Source: Mariniphaga sp964559175
GTDB lineage: Bacteria; Bacteroidota; Bacteroidia; Bacteroidales; Prolixibacteraceae
NCBI GenBank assembly: GCA_964559175.1
Contig: CAZLGT010000008.1
Location: 40,424-104,423 of the forward strand
Direction: 5' to 3'
DNA length: 64,000 nucleotides
Shown here: one piece after another, positions 32,734 to 42,250 of the stretch
Layout of the letters: each line of letters starts with the position of its first letter
How positions within the stretch are numbered: position 1 is the first letter of the stretch
Notes under the pieces: model-generated
What the model saw: only the letters and a program-made list of their open reading frames with translations
What the model was told of the DNA's origin: nothing
The model's database searches: none
Program-made: the position numbers and the translations under genes

Positions 32734-34223
32734 CTTAATCCTTTTAAAACGGTTTCAATATAAAGGGACGGATCAATCAGCTGGGTGCCTGCTTCCATCG
32801 TAAAACCGAAAACATAATAGGCAAAAATCCCCATCAAAATGCTGATTGCGCCCAGGAACAACGAAGGAAAATACTCGGTAAACCGCAATTTCTGAAATGG
32901 CTTTCCGACATATTCATTTTCGGGTTGAGGTTTCATAAAAGCCTCGTTCCATATTTTTATCATGGAATAGAGAGTAAGCATTCCGGTAAGAACCGCTACT
33001 GCGGTAATTACGTAGTTTCCGTTTTCGATGCCGGCTTTTATAAGAATGAATTTGGCAAAAAAGCCTGAAATGGGCGGAACACCGGCCAGAGCAAAGGCAG
33101 GAATAATAAACAGCACTGCCATGAGTGGACTTTGTTTGGCCAAACCGCCAATATCTCTCAGTTCAAAAGTTCCGCGGGCTTTGTTAATCATTCCCGAAAC
33201 AAGGAATGTGTTGGTTTTGGCCAGCATGTTGTGCATAGTAAAAAATATGGCCCCGGCAATGGCCAGCGGGGTGAAAATTCCCAATCCCATAATCATATAC
33301 CCAATCTGGCTGATGATGTGATAGGAAAGAATCCGCCGGGTTTCGTAGTGTGCGGCAGCGGCCATCCCCCCAGCCACCATGGTAAACCCTGCAACTACCA
33401 GTAAAAGCTGGTGCCAAAACTGCTGATCCTGCACAAAGAAGAGGGTGAAAAAACGGATAAATGTATAAACACCCACTTTGGTAAGCAGGCCTGCAAACAA
33501 CGAAGTAATGGTAATGTTGGGAGTATGGTACGAAGCTGGCAACCAGAAATAGAGCGGAAAAACAGCCGCTTTAATTCCAAAAGCCATAAAAAACAGGGTA
33601 GTGGCTGTATTTACCAGAAAAGCCTGATCGTTGTCTCTTAAAATGGTGGCCAGGTGTGCCATGTTCAGCGTACCTGTTATGCCATATAACAACCCCACTC
33701 CGGCCAGAAAAAACATGGACCCTATGAGGTTAAGTGCCAAATACTTAATTCCGCCTTCCAGTTGCTCTTTTTTGCGGCCCATGGTGATGAGAACAAAAGA
33801 CGACATCAGCATTACCTCGAACCAAACAAACAGATTGAAAACATCGCCGGTAACAAAGGCGCCGTTCATTCCCATTGTCAGGCCGAAAAAGAAAACAAAA
33901 AACCGGTTTGGACTGATTTCCCCCGGTAAAAACCGCAGCGCATACACGGCAATGGGAAAAATGATGAGAGAAGAAACAACCAGCATGAGGGCGCTCAGGT
34001 AATCAACAACCAGCGTGATGCCGAAGGGTGCTTCCCAGCCGCCCATTTGCAAAGCAACCACACCATGCTGCTGCACCAGAACAAACAGATAAACTGAAAG
34101 TAGTATCAACAGGCCCGAACCGAAAATACCAACCCGGTGGGCCAGTTTATCCGACCGGAAAACAAGCAGGCTGATAATCAGCGCAAAAGGTATCAAAATG
34201 GGTAATGCAACAAACGTAATCAT
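32730..34223 (-). CDS. mrpD: Na+/H+ antiporter subunit MrpD
   Basis: This encodes 497 residues and about 14 membrane helices, homologous to complex I subunits NuoL/M/N. The proton-channel helices are recognisable around FPLYFWLPASYHTPNITITS with GLLTKVGVYTFIRFF, where the Lys in the broken helix is conserved. The motif FVTGDVFNLFVWFEVMLMSS holds the channel Glu. It overlaps mrpC and mrpE at its two ends. Confidence 0.94.
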   Translation of the reverse strand: MITFVALPILIPFALIISLLVFRSDKLAHRVGIFGSGLLILLSVYLFVLVQQHGVVALQMGGWEAPFGITLVVDYLSALMLVVSSLIIFPIAVYALRFLPGEISPNRFFVFFFGLTMGMNGAFVTGDVFNLFVWFEVMLMSSFVLITMGRKKEQLEGGIKYLALNLIGSMFFLAGVGLLYGITGTLNMAHLATILRDNDQAFLVNTATTLFFMAFGIKAAVFPLYFWLPASYHTPNITITSLFAGLLTKVGVYTFIRFFTLFFVQDQQFWHQLLLVVAGFTMVAGGMAAAAHYETRRILSYHIISQIGYMIMGLGIFTPLAIAGAIFFTMHNMLAKTNTFLVSGMINKARGTFELRDIGGLAKQSPLMAVLFIIPAFALAGVPPISGFFAKFILIKAGIENGNYVITAVAVLTGMLTLYSMIKIWNEAFMKPQPENEYVGKPFQKLRFTEYFPSLFLGAISILMGIFAYYVFGFTMEAGTQLIDPSLYIETVLKGLR

Positions 34224-34567
34224 CAGTAATCGGTTTTTTTAAGCTGATCCAAATCGTCAGTTCCCGTTAGTTCAAAAAATTTATATTTCAGCGCTAATGT
34301 AAACACAACTATACCCAGACCTATCACAATGGCGGTTAGTACCAAAGCCTGGGGAAGGGGATCGGCCATAACTCCGGCTGCGGTTTCTTCTCCTTTCACA
34401 AAGGCCGGACTGCCGGGCACAAGCCCTGCCGAAAGAAATACCAGGAGGTTGGTGGCATTACTCATAAAAATCAATCCGATAATAAATTTCAGAATACTTC
34501 GCCGGAGCATCAGGTAAACACCCACGGTATATAAAACTCCAACTACTATTGCCAATACTATTTCCAT
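34223..34567 (-). CDS. mrpC: Na+/H+ antiporter subunit MrpC
   Basis: This encodes 114 residues and three helices, homologous to NuoK (SILKFIIGLIFMSNATNLLV, then DPLPQALVLTAIVIGLGI). It shares its first base with the mrpB stop and its stop overlaps mrpD, so the operon is translationally coupled. Confidence 0.93.
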   Translation of the reverse strand: MEIVLAIVVGVLYTVGVYLMLRRSILKFIIGLIFMSNATNLLVFLSAGLVPGSPAFVKGEETAAGVMADPLPQALVLTAIVIGLGIVVFTLALKYKFFELTGTDDLDQLKKTDY

Positions 34568-34983
34568 TACTGCTTTTTTGTTAATGAAAAAACAAACATA
34601 AGGGTAACCCCTATAACCACGAAAAACACCCCTACATCGAATAAAAACGGTGTTCCCAACTTTATTCCCTCACCCACCGGAGTTGGTATTTTAAACCACA
34701 TTCCTGTCATCAGTGTTTCACCTTTTAAAACCGAAGGGACAAAGCTCAGCAAAATAGCAAACAACCCCCCACCAATATAAAGCTCGGGGCGGTTCTGCAT
34801 TTGCTCTTTAACCTGAAAAGCATTGTAGGCAAAACCTTTGTAAACGATGGCCAGCCCTGCCATAAGCCCGCCAATGAAACCGCCTCCCGGGTAATTATGC
34901 CCCCTGAAAAGTGCCAGCACTGCAAACACCAGGAGCAACCACCTGAGGTATTTAGCCGCTATTTGAAGAATTACCGAATTCAT
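34567..34983 (-). CDS. mrpB: Na+/H+ antiporter subunit MrpB
   Basis: This encodes 138 residues and four helices, with the MnhB signature GHNYPGGGFIGGLMAGLAIV. It starts inside the mrpA stop (ATGA overlap). It is needed for complex assembly in characterised Mrp systems. Confidence 0.93.
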   Translation of the reverse strand: MNSVILQIAAKYLRWLLLVFAVLALFRGHNYPGGGFIGGLMAGLAIVYKGFAYNAFQVKEQMQNRPELYIGGGLFAILLSFVPSVLKGETLMTGMWFKIPTPVGEGIKLGTPFLFDVGVFFVVIGVTLMFVFSLTKKQ

Positions 34984-37286
34984 AGTTTTTTACTTTTCGT
35001 TGACAACAACACATACACGCCGGCTGCAGCGATAGTTAAAACGGTAACTTCACCCAGCGTATCGAGCGCCCTGAAGTCAACCAGAATTACATTCACCACA
35101 TTTTCGCCAAAAGCCCTGGCATAACTGTTTTCAATAAAGAAATGTGAAATGGAAGGACTTAAATTTACGTTAGCAGCCTTGAGTGCCAGCACCATCATTA
35201 CACCGCCAAAACTAATGGCAATGAGTAGGTCGCGCAGCCGGGTGCTTCGTGGCGAAAGCACTGCAAACTGCGGAAGCCGCTGCAAAATGGCCATAAACAT
35301 TACAATGGTAAGGGTTTCAACCAAAATCTGGGTAATGGCCAAATCGATGGCACTGTAGTACAGAAAAATGAGCGAAATACCATAGCCGGCCACACCCATG
35401 GCAATAATGGTTACTATTCGCGATCGTGACACTGTACTGGCAATGGCTGCCAGAATAATAACCACTCCCAGTCCCGACATGTAGAAGGGTTTGAGTGTGA
35501 ACGGAATTCCAAAATCCCACGACCGGGTGACAAAAACCTGAAACCATAGCAGCAGGGTTGTGACCACAAAAATGGTAAGAATATAATAGCGGTGATATCC
35601 ATGCTGTACTGCTTTTGTTTTCAATTTTGAAACGACCACAAACTTATCCATTACCCAGGCAAAAACCTGGTCAAGCTCAATGGAGAAAATTACACCGTTC
35701 ACTTTTCGCCAGGTTTCGAGCAGTTGTTTCCGTTTTAACATACCCCAGAACAAAAGCACACCAAGCACAATGGTAAGCAGGCTTAAAAAGAAAACCTTGT
35801 TGAACCCGTGCCAGAGAACGAGTTTTACATCAACGGCTTCGGCATAAACCACACTCAGTGCGGGTTTAATAATGGCATTCCCCAGATTTCCGGGAAACAA
35901 ACCCAGAAACAAACTGAGCAGCGCAAGTATTCCGGGCCCGATTAAAAATGCAAGTCCTTTTTCATCGGGTTGTTTCTTATACGAATTGGGTTTTCCGAGG
36001 AACACTTTCCGGACAAAAAACAGAGATACAGCTACCATAAATATATTGGAAGTTACCCCCAGCACCAGTACCAGCGAAGCAATTCCGGGCGACTGCACCT
36101 TGGCTTCGTAAATCAGTTCTTTGCCCAAAAAGCCAAGCAAAGGAGGCAGCCCGGCCATGGAAAGCAAGGCCAGCAATGAAATAATGAAGGTGAAAGGCAT
36201 GTATTTAATCAAACCACCCAGCCGCGACAGTTCCCGTGTGCCGGTTTTCTTCTCGATGAGGCCGGCCACCATGAACAGCGTGGCTTTGTAAAAGGCATGG
36301 ATAAACAAAAACAACATGGCTGCCTTTATTGACTCTTTGGTATCGATGCCGAGCAGCAGAACCAGAACGCCCAGCGCGTTGATGGTGGTGTAGGCGAGAA
36401 TTCCCTTCAAATCGGTTTGGGTTACGGCAAAATAGGAACCTGTAAGCATGGTAAGCACGCCAATGAGTGAAATGATATAGATCCACTCGGGCGTTCCCCC
36501 CAGTACAGGGCTCAGGCGGGCCAGCAGAAAAACGCCGGCTTTAACCATGGTGGCCGAATGCAGGTAAGAACTCACAGGCGCCGGTGCCTGCATGGCGCCC
36601 GGAAGCCAGAAATGAAACGGAAACTGTGCCGATTTGGTAAAAACCCCCACCAGAATAAGCAGCAATCCGGGCAAATACAAATGGCTTTCCCTGATCATTT
36701 CGGCATTGGCAACCCAGTCGGTGAGCGAATAACTGTCAATTACACTGCCCAAAAGCACAATGCCGGCCAGCATGCTTAACCCGCCAAATCCTGTGATGTA
36801 TAGCGATTGAAAAGCTGCTTTCCGGGCCGATTCCTTTTCATGAAAAAAACTGATTAAAAAGAACGACAAAAAGCTGGTGAGTTCCCAGAAAATAAACAAC
36901 TGAATGAGGTTGGCCGACAAAACCAGGCCCAGCATGGCCCCGCTGAACATCATCAGATAAAAGAAAAACTTGTCGGTTCCCGCATAGCTTTTCATATAAT
37001 CTCTGGCATACAAGAAAACCAGTGTGCCTATGCCCGTTACCAACAGGGCAAAAACCATACTCAATCCATCGAGAATAAAGTCGAGGTTTAACCCCAGACG
37101 GGGAATCCATTCGATAAAAAGATGTTGCGAATCAACGCTGGTAATCTCCTGAATACGCGCTGCAAACCAGATAAATGCTCCCAGCTGGACCAGGGCCAGA
37201 AACAACGCTTTTTGCTTTTTCAACCCGCCCGGAAGAAAAAATAACCCCAAAGACACAATCAGAAAAACAACAAGTATAATCAGCAT
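34980..37286 (-). CDS. mrpA: Na+/H+ antiporter subunit MrpA
   Basis: The start is placed at ATG 37286; a TTG codon lies just upstream at 37289. The product has 768 residues. The NuoL-like antiporter domain has PFHFWLPGAMQAPAPVSSYL and HSATMVKAGVFLLARL with the channel Lys. The C-terminal MbhD/DUF4040 and MbhE-like part (AITQILVETLTIVMFMAILQ, then LGEVTVLTIAAAGVYVLL) forms the link to MrpB. It is the first antiporter gene of the operon mrpABCDEFG, which exports Na+ and supports pH homeostasis in salty media. Confidence 0.94.
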   Translation of the reverse strand: MLIILVVFLIVSLGLFFLPGGLKKQKALFLALVQLGAFIWFAARIQEITSVDSQHLFIEWIPRLGLNLDFILDGLSMVFALLVTGIGTLVFLYARDYMKSYAGTDKFFFYLMMFSGAMLGLVLSANLIQLFIFWELTSFLSFFLISFFHEKESARKAAFQSLYITGFGGLSMLAGIVLLGSVIDSYSLTDWVANAEMIRESHLYLPGLLLILVGVFTKSAQFPFHFWLPGAMQAPAPVSSYLHSATMVKAGVFLLARLSPVLGGTPEWIYIISLIGVLTMLTGSYFAVTQTDLKGILAYTTINALGVLVLLLGIDTKESIKAAMLFLFIHAFYKATLFMVAGLIEKKTGTRELSRLGGLIKYMPFTFIISLLALLSMAGLPPLLGFLGKELIYEAKVQSPGIASLVLVLGVTSNIFMVAVSLFFVRKVFLGKPNSYKKQPDEKGLAFLIGPGILALLSLFLGLFPGNLGNAIIKPALSVVYAEAVDVKLVLWHGFNKVFFLSLLTIVLGVLLFWGMLKRKQLLETWRKVNGVIFSIELDQVFAWVMDKFVVVSKLKTKAVQHGYHRYYILTIFVVTTLLLWFQVFVTRSWDFGIPFTLKPFYMSGLGVVIILAAIASTVSRSRIVTIIAMGVAGYGISLIFLYYSAIDLAITQILVETLTIVMFMAILQRLPQFAVLSPRSTRLRDLLIAISFGGVMMVLALKAANVNLSPSISHFFIENSYARAFGENVVNVILVDFRALDTLGEVTVLTIAAAGVYVLLSTKSKKL

Positions 37287-37313
37287 CAATATCGGTTTCT
37301 TTTAGTTTTTAAC

Positions 37314-38237
37314 TCATTCCTGTTTTTTGGTAAAAACTCCTATGGGATCGACAATGGCTTTAAAAAACGGAGAGAAATCCAAATTGTTCGATACCGAGGT
37401 AATGCTTAGTACGGGGATTTTCGACAAATTCATGATGTGGTGAGCAAAGGCGCCAATGTAATTATCGTAAGTGTACCCCTCCTGGTGGGTCATCAGCAGA
37501 ATCATTCCTGCATCCACCTTCTCTGCATACTCCAGCACTCTGCTGAATGGCGGGACATCGGACCGATCGAAAAGTTTCATTTCACACTCCACTCCGTTCT
37601 TTTCCAGCGTTTCCCGCGCGTCATTCAATTTTCTATAAATGCGGCTCTCTTTTTTTGCGATTCCTCCCACCAAGGCGCTCACCAAATGTACTTTAGCGCC
37701 GTACTCCAGCCCGTAAAACAGGGCCGCTGCCAGCTTTTCGCGCGTTTCCTTGGTCAGGTCGAGCGGAACCACAATGTTGTCTTTCATTCTGCTGGTATCT
37801 CCTTTTACAGTGAGCACCGGAACCCTCGACTTCAGGGTAACGTGGTACACCGTTGTGCCCAGTTCGTCTTCGGGGTTGCCGCACTGATGGTTTTCTCCGA
37901 GCAAAATCAGGTTTGCGCCGGTTTCTTTGGCTACTTCCAGAATTTTTTGATAGGGTTTGCCGCGTTCAACCCGGGTTTCGGTTTTTATGCCGGGAATATC
38001 CTTTTTAACCGATTTTGCCAGCTTAAACAACTTCTCTTTGGCTTCGCCGGTAACTTTTACCAGATGATCGCCCGACGAAAAAAACTGCGCAAGAATGCCC
38101 GGCGTGTCGATAACGTAAAGCAAAACCAGTTGTGATTTCAACCTTTCAGCCATTTTGCCGGCATAACGAACAGCTTTTTCCGAGGGTTCTTTAAAATCCA
38201 CCGGAATCAATATTTTCCTTATATTTCTTTCAACCAT
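37314..38237 (-). CDS. Universal stress protein, tandem UspA domains
   Basis: This encodes 307 residues with two Usp domains (about 1-145 and 150-295). The first begins RKILIPVDFKEPSEKAVRYA, and the second DNIVVPLDLTKETREKLAAA. The ATP-binding G-2x-G-9x-G(S/T) motif is not clearly complete in either half, so nucleotide binding is uncertain. It lies 27 bp upstream of mrpA on the same strand and is probably the first gene of the Mrp transcript, linking ion stress and the Usp response. Confidence 0.88.
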   Translation of the reverse strand: MVERNIRKILIPVDFKEPSEKAVRYAGKMAERLKSQLVLLYVIDTPGILAQFFSSGDHLVKVTGEAKEKLFKLAKSVKKDIPGIKTETRVERGKPYQKILEVAKETGANLILLGENHQCGNPEDELGTTVYHVTLKSRVPVLTVKGDTSRMKDNIVVPLDLTKETREKLAAALFYGLEYGAKVHLVSALVGGIAKKESRIYRKLNDARETLEKNGVECEMKLFDRSDVPPFSRVLEYAEKVDAGMILLMTHQEGYTYDNYIGAFAHHIMNLSKIPVLSITSVSNNLDFSPFFKAIVDPIGVFTKKQE

Positions 38238-38404
38238 AATGAATTTCTGAAAAACTGAACAACTTATTTTGCAAATGGTTTATTCCCCGGTCCGGGAAAT
38301 GTTCCAAAAATATCAATAAATGTAAAACAATTCTGCATTCGGGCCTCATTTACCAGAAAATTTTTATGCATTCAAAAAAGGTGTGATGCCTCGCAAATCG
38401 CAGG

Positions 38405-39565
38405 TTACCATTGTTCCCTCTTCTTTATTTCTTCGCGGTATTTCCCCGGTGTAACTCCCTCCGATTCCCTGAAAACCCGAATAAATGTACCTACCGAACC
38501 AAACCCAACCGTTTCGGAAATGTAATTGAGGGAATAGTGCTCGTTTGAACTGTAGGCCAGCAACTTTTTGGCTTCAATTATCCGGTAGCCATTTACAAAC
38601 TCGCTAAACGAGCATGAAAATTCGGTATTTATGAGCGACGACACATACGAACGGTTGGTTGCCAGAAATTGAGACACTTCGGTAATTTTAAGCTCGGGTT
38701 GCCGGTAAATATGCTGCCTGGCAAACAACTCTACTAATTTTTCGTGCAACTGCTCGCTGTTGTATTTTTTATGCCCTTCGGAATGACTTCCGCCTTCGTC
38801 GCGCTCAAGGTCAATCACGGTATGATTTTGCATATATCCCTGCAAGCCGATTAAAAACAAAAGCAAACTGAAAATGAAGGAAGGAATGAGTAAAAGGAAA
38901 GTCGACTCCATAAAAACCCCTCTGCCAATGAAATTAAAAATTATGCTCATGGCAGATGTGGCAACAAATGAGTACAGCAGAAATTTAACCCATACAATGG
39001 TTTTACTCTCCAGGTTGGAATAGAAGTTTGCAATCCGCTTGTTGTACCGTATTACCAGTTTCCTGCCGTAAACCAAAAAGAAAAGCACCTGTATGGCAAA
39101 TACTAACCTTGAAGTAAGAACAACCCACTTTTGTATTTGCATAACTGCTCCATCAGGCATTTTCAAATCGCCGTGAATTAAAAAGCGATCTATAAAAATG
39201 ATCCTTTCTTCTTCTGTCATTAACCGGTAAAGCACGAAGGAACTAAAAGCCAAAATAATAGCAGGCAAAAGCATCCTCAGGTTATAGCGTCGTAATTCCG
39301 CTTCAATGGTAAGCAGTTTTATGTACCAGTAATAAAGCGGGTAAACCGAAAGCATGGCAAAAATGTAGATGGAGTCAATATGCTGGTATGTCGAAATATC
39401 TTTTTTGAAGAAAACGGCATGAGACATATAAACCAAAAATGCAGCCGACATAAATACGCCAAGGAAAAACCTGGCCCGGTTCTTTTCCCTATTCGACAGC
39501 AACAAGACTACTGCCCAGAAAAAGGTAACATACATAGGCGTATATGCAATAAGGTCCTCTACCAT
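38405..39565 (-). CDS. AraC-family regulator with membrane N-terminus
   Basis: This encodes 386 residues. The first 240 hold about seven transmembrane segments (YVTFFWAVVLLLSNREKNRA and others), and the C-terminal 100 form an AraC/XylS double HTH (ITEVSQFLATNRSYVSSLIN, LNYISETVGFGSVGTFIRVF with the ending RESEGVTPGKYREE). This membrane-bound architecture is frequent in Bacteroidetes and suggests direct sensing of an envelope or extracellular signal. It is divergent from the small membrane-protein gene at 39871. Confidence 0.9.
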   Translation of the reverse strand: MVEDLIAYTPMYVTFFWAVVLLLSNREKNRARFFLGVFMSAAFLVYMSHAVFFKKDISTYQHIDSIYIFAMLSVYPLYYWYIKLLTIEAELRRYNLRMLLPAIILAFSSFVLYRLMTEEERIIFIDRFLIHGDLKMPDGAVMQIQKWVVLTSRLVFAIQVLFFLVYGRKLVIRYNKRIANFYSNLESKTIVWVKFLLYSFVATSAMSIIFNFIGRGVFMESTFLLLIPSFIFSLLLFLIGLQGYMQNHTVIDLERDEGGSHSEGHKKYNSEQLHEKLVELFARQHIYRQPELKITEVSQFLATNRSYVSSLINTEFSCSFSEFVNGYRIIEAKKLLAYSSNEHYSLNYISETVGFGSVGTFIRVFRESEGVTPGKYREEIKKREQW

Positions 39566-39711
39566 TTCTGTTTCATTCCGTTAACGTCTCAATTCCTGTT
39601 TCTAATACCAATTTTTGCGGCAACAGGTTCTCACACGCGCGAGTAAACTCAACTTTTTACGATTTGGATATTGAATTTACAGTTTGGTAATTCCACCACT
39701 TAAAGAACCTG

Positions 39712-39719
39712 TACTTTTG
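39712..39719 (+). promoter_or_regulatory. -7 box in the 305-bp gap before 39871
   Basis: TACTTTTG fits TAnnTTTG. A TTTG at 39683-39686 lies 25 bp upstream, slightly farther than ideal. The rest of the gap 39566-39870 has no gene or clear repeat; it probably holds the divergent control regions of the AraC-type regulator and the downstream gene. Confidence 0.4.
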
Positions 39720-39870
39720 TTTATCAGGAAGGCAAAAATATAAAATGAATGACAATGCAGGCAATAATTCCTGAAAATATAGAAAATGTCCTTAAGGAAA
39801 TCCTTAACAATTCCGGGGGAAAAGGCAAATCAGTCCTTTTTCCTCTTTTTTTTATTGTTTCTGAATAAAC

Positions 39871-40356
39871 ATGAAAGCTGTCTTTTCCCATAAGTTTAAA
39901 ATTGCAGGCATTGTACTCGTTATTGCCGCAGCAGGTATAGCTGGTCTCCATTTGATATATGGAGTTGATGTTTCCCGGGAAGGATTTTTTGTTTTCCATT
40001 CAGTAAGAGAAATCCATATTTTTGAATTTCAGAAAAATGGTTTTGCAGATGAAATCATTCTCTTATCGTTCATTGCCGGATTCACGCTTATCGTATTCAG
40101 CAAAGAGAAAAAAGAATTAAGAACAATACAAACAGTAAGAATAAAAGCGCTCTTTAAAACCATAGTGGTTTATACCGTATGGTTGGCGCTTGTTATTCTG
40201 TTTTCATCCGGGGGGCAATTTCTGTCTTTGCTTGTTTTAAATATACTACTCCCTTACATCATTTACCTTGCACTTTTCCACTATATAAAACCAAAAGAGC
40301 TGAAAAAAAGGAGATTACATAAAATACAGAGAAAGATATTAAAATCAATAACTTAA
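39871..40356 (+). CDS. Hypothetical membrane protein
   Basis: This encodes 161 residues with about four transmembrane segments (KIAGIVLVIAAAGIAGLHLI, IILLSFIAGFTLIVF, VVYTVWLALVILFSSGG, LVLNILLPYIIYLALF) and a Lys/Arg-rich end. The family is not recognised. It is transcribed divergently from the membrane AraC regulator and could be its target (inferred from position only). It is convergent with the isomerase-like gene, 4 bp away. Confidence 0.65.
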   Translation: MKAVFSHKFKIAGIVLVIAAAGIAGLHLIYGVDVSREGFFVFHSVREIHIFEFQKNGFADEIILLSFIAGFTLIVFSKEKKELRTIQTVRIKALFKTIVVYTVWLALVILFSSGGQFLSLLVLNILLPYIIYLALFHYIKPKELKKRRLHKIQRKILKSIT

Positions 40357-40360
40357 CAAT

Positions 40361-41284
40361 CTATACTTCAAACGAATCTACTTCGCGGTAAGCTTTAATT
40401 AATTTCCTTTCTCCTTCTATGCCAGGTTCGGAGTTTCCGTGTTCCATCCCTACAACCCCTTTAAAACCTTTTTCATAAATGAATTTAAACACGTTTTTGT
40501 AATTGATTTCACCGGTTGTGGGTTCATTTCTTCCCGGGTTATCACCCAACTGGAAATAGGCGATTTCATCCCATGTAAGACCGATGTTATGAATCAGGTG
40601 CCCTTCGGTTTTTTGCAGGTGGTAAATATCGAAAAGGATTTTACAGGCCGGGCTGTTAACCCCCTTACAAATCATGTAGGTCTGATCTGATGTCTGCAAA
40701 TATAAATCCGGCGAATCCGAAAGCGGTTCCAATACCATAGTAAGTCCGTGAGGTTCAAGAATTTCGGCTCCGCGGCGTAATGCTTCAATAACATTGGCAT
40801 CCTGTATCCCGATGGGCAATCTCCGCTCAAATGCACCCGGAACCACAGTCATCCATTTGGCATTTACTCGCTTGGCTGCTTCAACAGATTTGCGACAACC
40901 ATCCAGAAAAATGTCGAGGTGTTCTTTTTTACCGGCAGCAAGTGTATTGGCCATATTCCCTCCTTTGGGAACGACAAATACGCCCATCGTCATTCCAAGC
41001 CTGTCCAGCGTTTCACCAATTTTTGTCTGGGTTGCTGTATCACGCCCAAGCAGTCCATTATCTTCAAAAGCTGTAAAACCCTGATCGGCCATAAATTTTA
41101 ACTGATCGATCAAATCATCACCTGCACTGTTTTTAAACATGCCGAAATGTGGGGCATACTTTAACTTGAATTTGGCTTCGTTCGACATAACTGATTCTGA
41201 TGCGGCTGCGCTCATAACGCTACCCAGTCCTGTCACTGCAATCCCGCTGGCAGCAGCGTTTCTAATAAAATTTCTTCTTTTCAT
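40361..41284 (-). CDS. Exported TIM-barrel isomerase, hydroxypyruvate isomerase-like
   Basis: This encodes 307 residues with a Tat-like signal (KRRNFIRNAAASGIAVTGLG). The AP endonuclease 2/xylose isomerase-like barrel shows the metal ligands expected for Hyi-type enzymes: a Glu in TMVLEPLSDSPDLYLQ, Asp/His in LFDIYHLQKTEGHLI, and the final Glu in GVVGMEHGNSEPG. The substrate is probably a sugar-derived keto acid, but specificity cannot be read from the sequence. A periplasmic location suggests a role in glycan or sugar-acid breakdown. Confidence 0.82.
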   Translation of the reverse strand: MKRRNFIRNAAASGIAVTGLGSVMSAAASESVMSNEAKFKLKYAPHFGMFKNSAGDDLIDQLKFMADQGFTAFEDNGLLGRDTATQTKIGETLDRLGMTMGVFVVPKGGNMANTLAAGKKEHLDIFLDGCRKSVEAAKRVNAKWMTVVPGAFERRLPIGIQDANVIEALRRGAEILEPHGLTMVLEPLSDSPDLYLQTSDQTYMICKGVNSPACKILFDIYHLQKTEGHLIHNIGLTWDEIAYFQLGDNPGRNEPTTGEINYKNVFKFIYEKGFKGVVGMEHGNSEPGIEGERKLIKAYREVDSFEV

Positions 41285-41418
41285 GAAATATAGATTTTAA
41301 TTGAATTTTATCTTGAGATGGCTAAAATAGTGAATTGTTGTCAAACTGCTTTACAGTTTTTGTGAAATAAAAGTGCCAACCGGAAAATGAACACAATCAT
41401 AACCAGCCAGCAGCCAGC

Positions 41419-42204
41419 CTAAAGGTTTTCACTGATGTATTTCATGACCTCCAAAAAAGTGCCGGAAAAAAATTCATCGCGGTGTTTATCCAGGTATTTC
41501 AGCAATGCACGGTGCTCGTCAGCACCCACGTTCAAATACCCGCCGCCCACACTGTGAAACATGAAAACCGCAATGGTGCCTTTGGCTTTGGCCTCCTCCA
41601 CAAAAGCAATCAGCTCTTCGGCGCTGTTCCCGTTCACCATCCGGCTGGTGGCCTGAAAAATGTCGTATCCTTTCATTCTTTCGGGAACCGGACCGTCGCG
41701 CCGTGCCGCCGTAAAAAGCGATGGCATCCGGCCGGTAAAGTCTTCGCCGCTAGCCGTAATATCGCTGCAGGTGTAGGCAAAGGTGCGCTGCTCCTTTCCG
41801 TCGATGGCTTTCAGCAAAATGTTGGCGGCTTTCAACTCCTCCAGCAGTTGATCGACGGTATAATTGTTCAAATCGTATTCCGGTTTTACCCAGCTGGCTT
41901 TGCTGCCGTCGCAGGGGTGAAAAAGGGTATGATTACCCAGTTCGTGGCCGTTTTGTGCTGTTTCGCGCCACTCTTCCAGCCGGTTGTATAAACTTTGGGA
42001 ATTGCCGGTGCAGTAAAACGTTCCCTTGAAACCAAATTCATCCAGTTGCGGAACAGCCACATCGAGGTGCCCGTCCAGCGCATCGTCGTAAGTAAAAACA
42101 ACCGCTGCTTTGGCACCGTTAGGCCAGGAGAATTGGGCAACGGCCATTTCCGATACAGACATTATCAGGAGGAAAGCAAAAGTAATATGAACAATTCTCT
42201 TCAT
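41419..42204 (-). CDS. Secreted polysaccharide deacetylase (CE4)
   Basis: This encodes 261 residues with a signal peptide (ITFAFLLIMSVSEMAVAQ). NodB motifs are present: TYDDALDGHLDVAVPQL (motif 1 with paired Asp) and GHELGNHTLFHPC (motif 2, the metal-binding HxxxH in shortened form). It probably removes acetyl or similar groups from a polysaccharide in the periplasm. It is transcribed in the same direction as its neighbours but with gaps over 40 bp, so operon membership is unclear. Confidence 0.85.
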   Translation of the reverse strand: MKRIVHITFAFLLIMSVSEMAVAQFSWPNGAKAAVVFTYDDALDGHLDVAVPQLDEFGFKGTFYCTGNSQSLYNRLEEWRETAQNGHELGNHTLFHPCDGSKASWVKPEYDLNNYTVDQLLEELKAANILLKAIDGKEQRTFAYTCSDITASGEDFTGRMPSLFTAARRDGPVPERMKGYDIFQATSRMVNGNSAEELIAFVEEAKAKGTIAVFMFHSVGGGYLNVGADEHRALLKYLDKHRDEFFSGTFLEVMKYISENL

Positions 42205-42250
42205 CGCATTAAAATTTGATTTTCAAAAATAAGAAGTTTTACCTATACAA

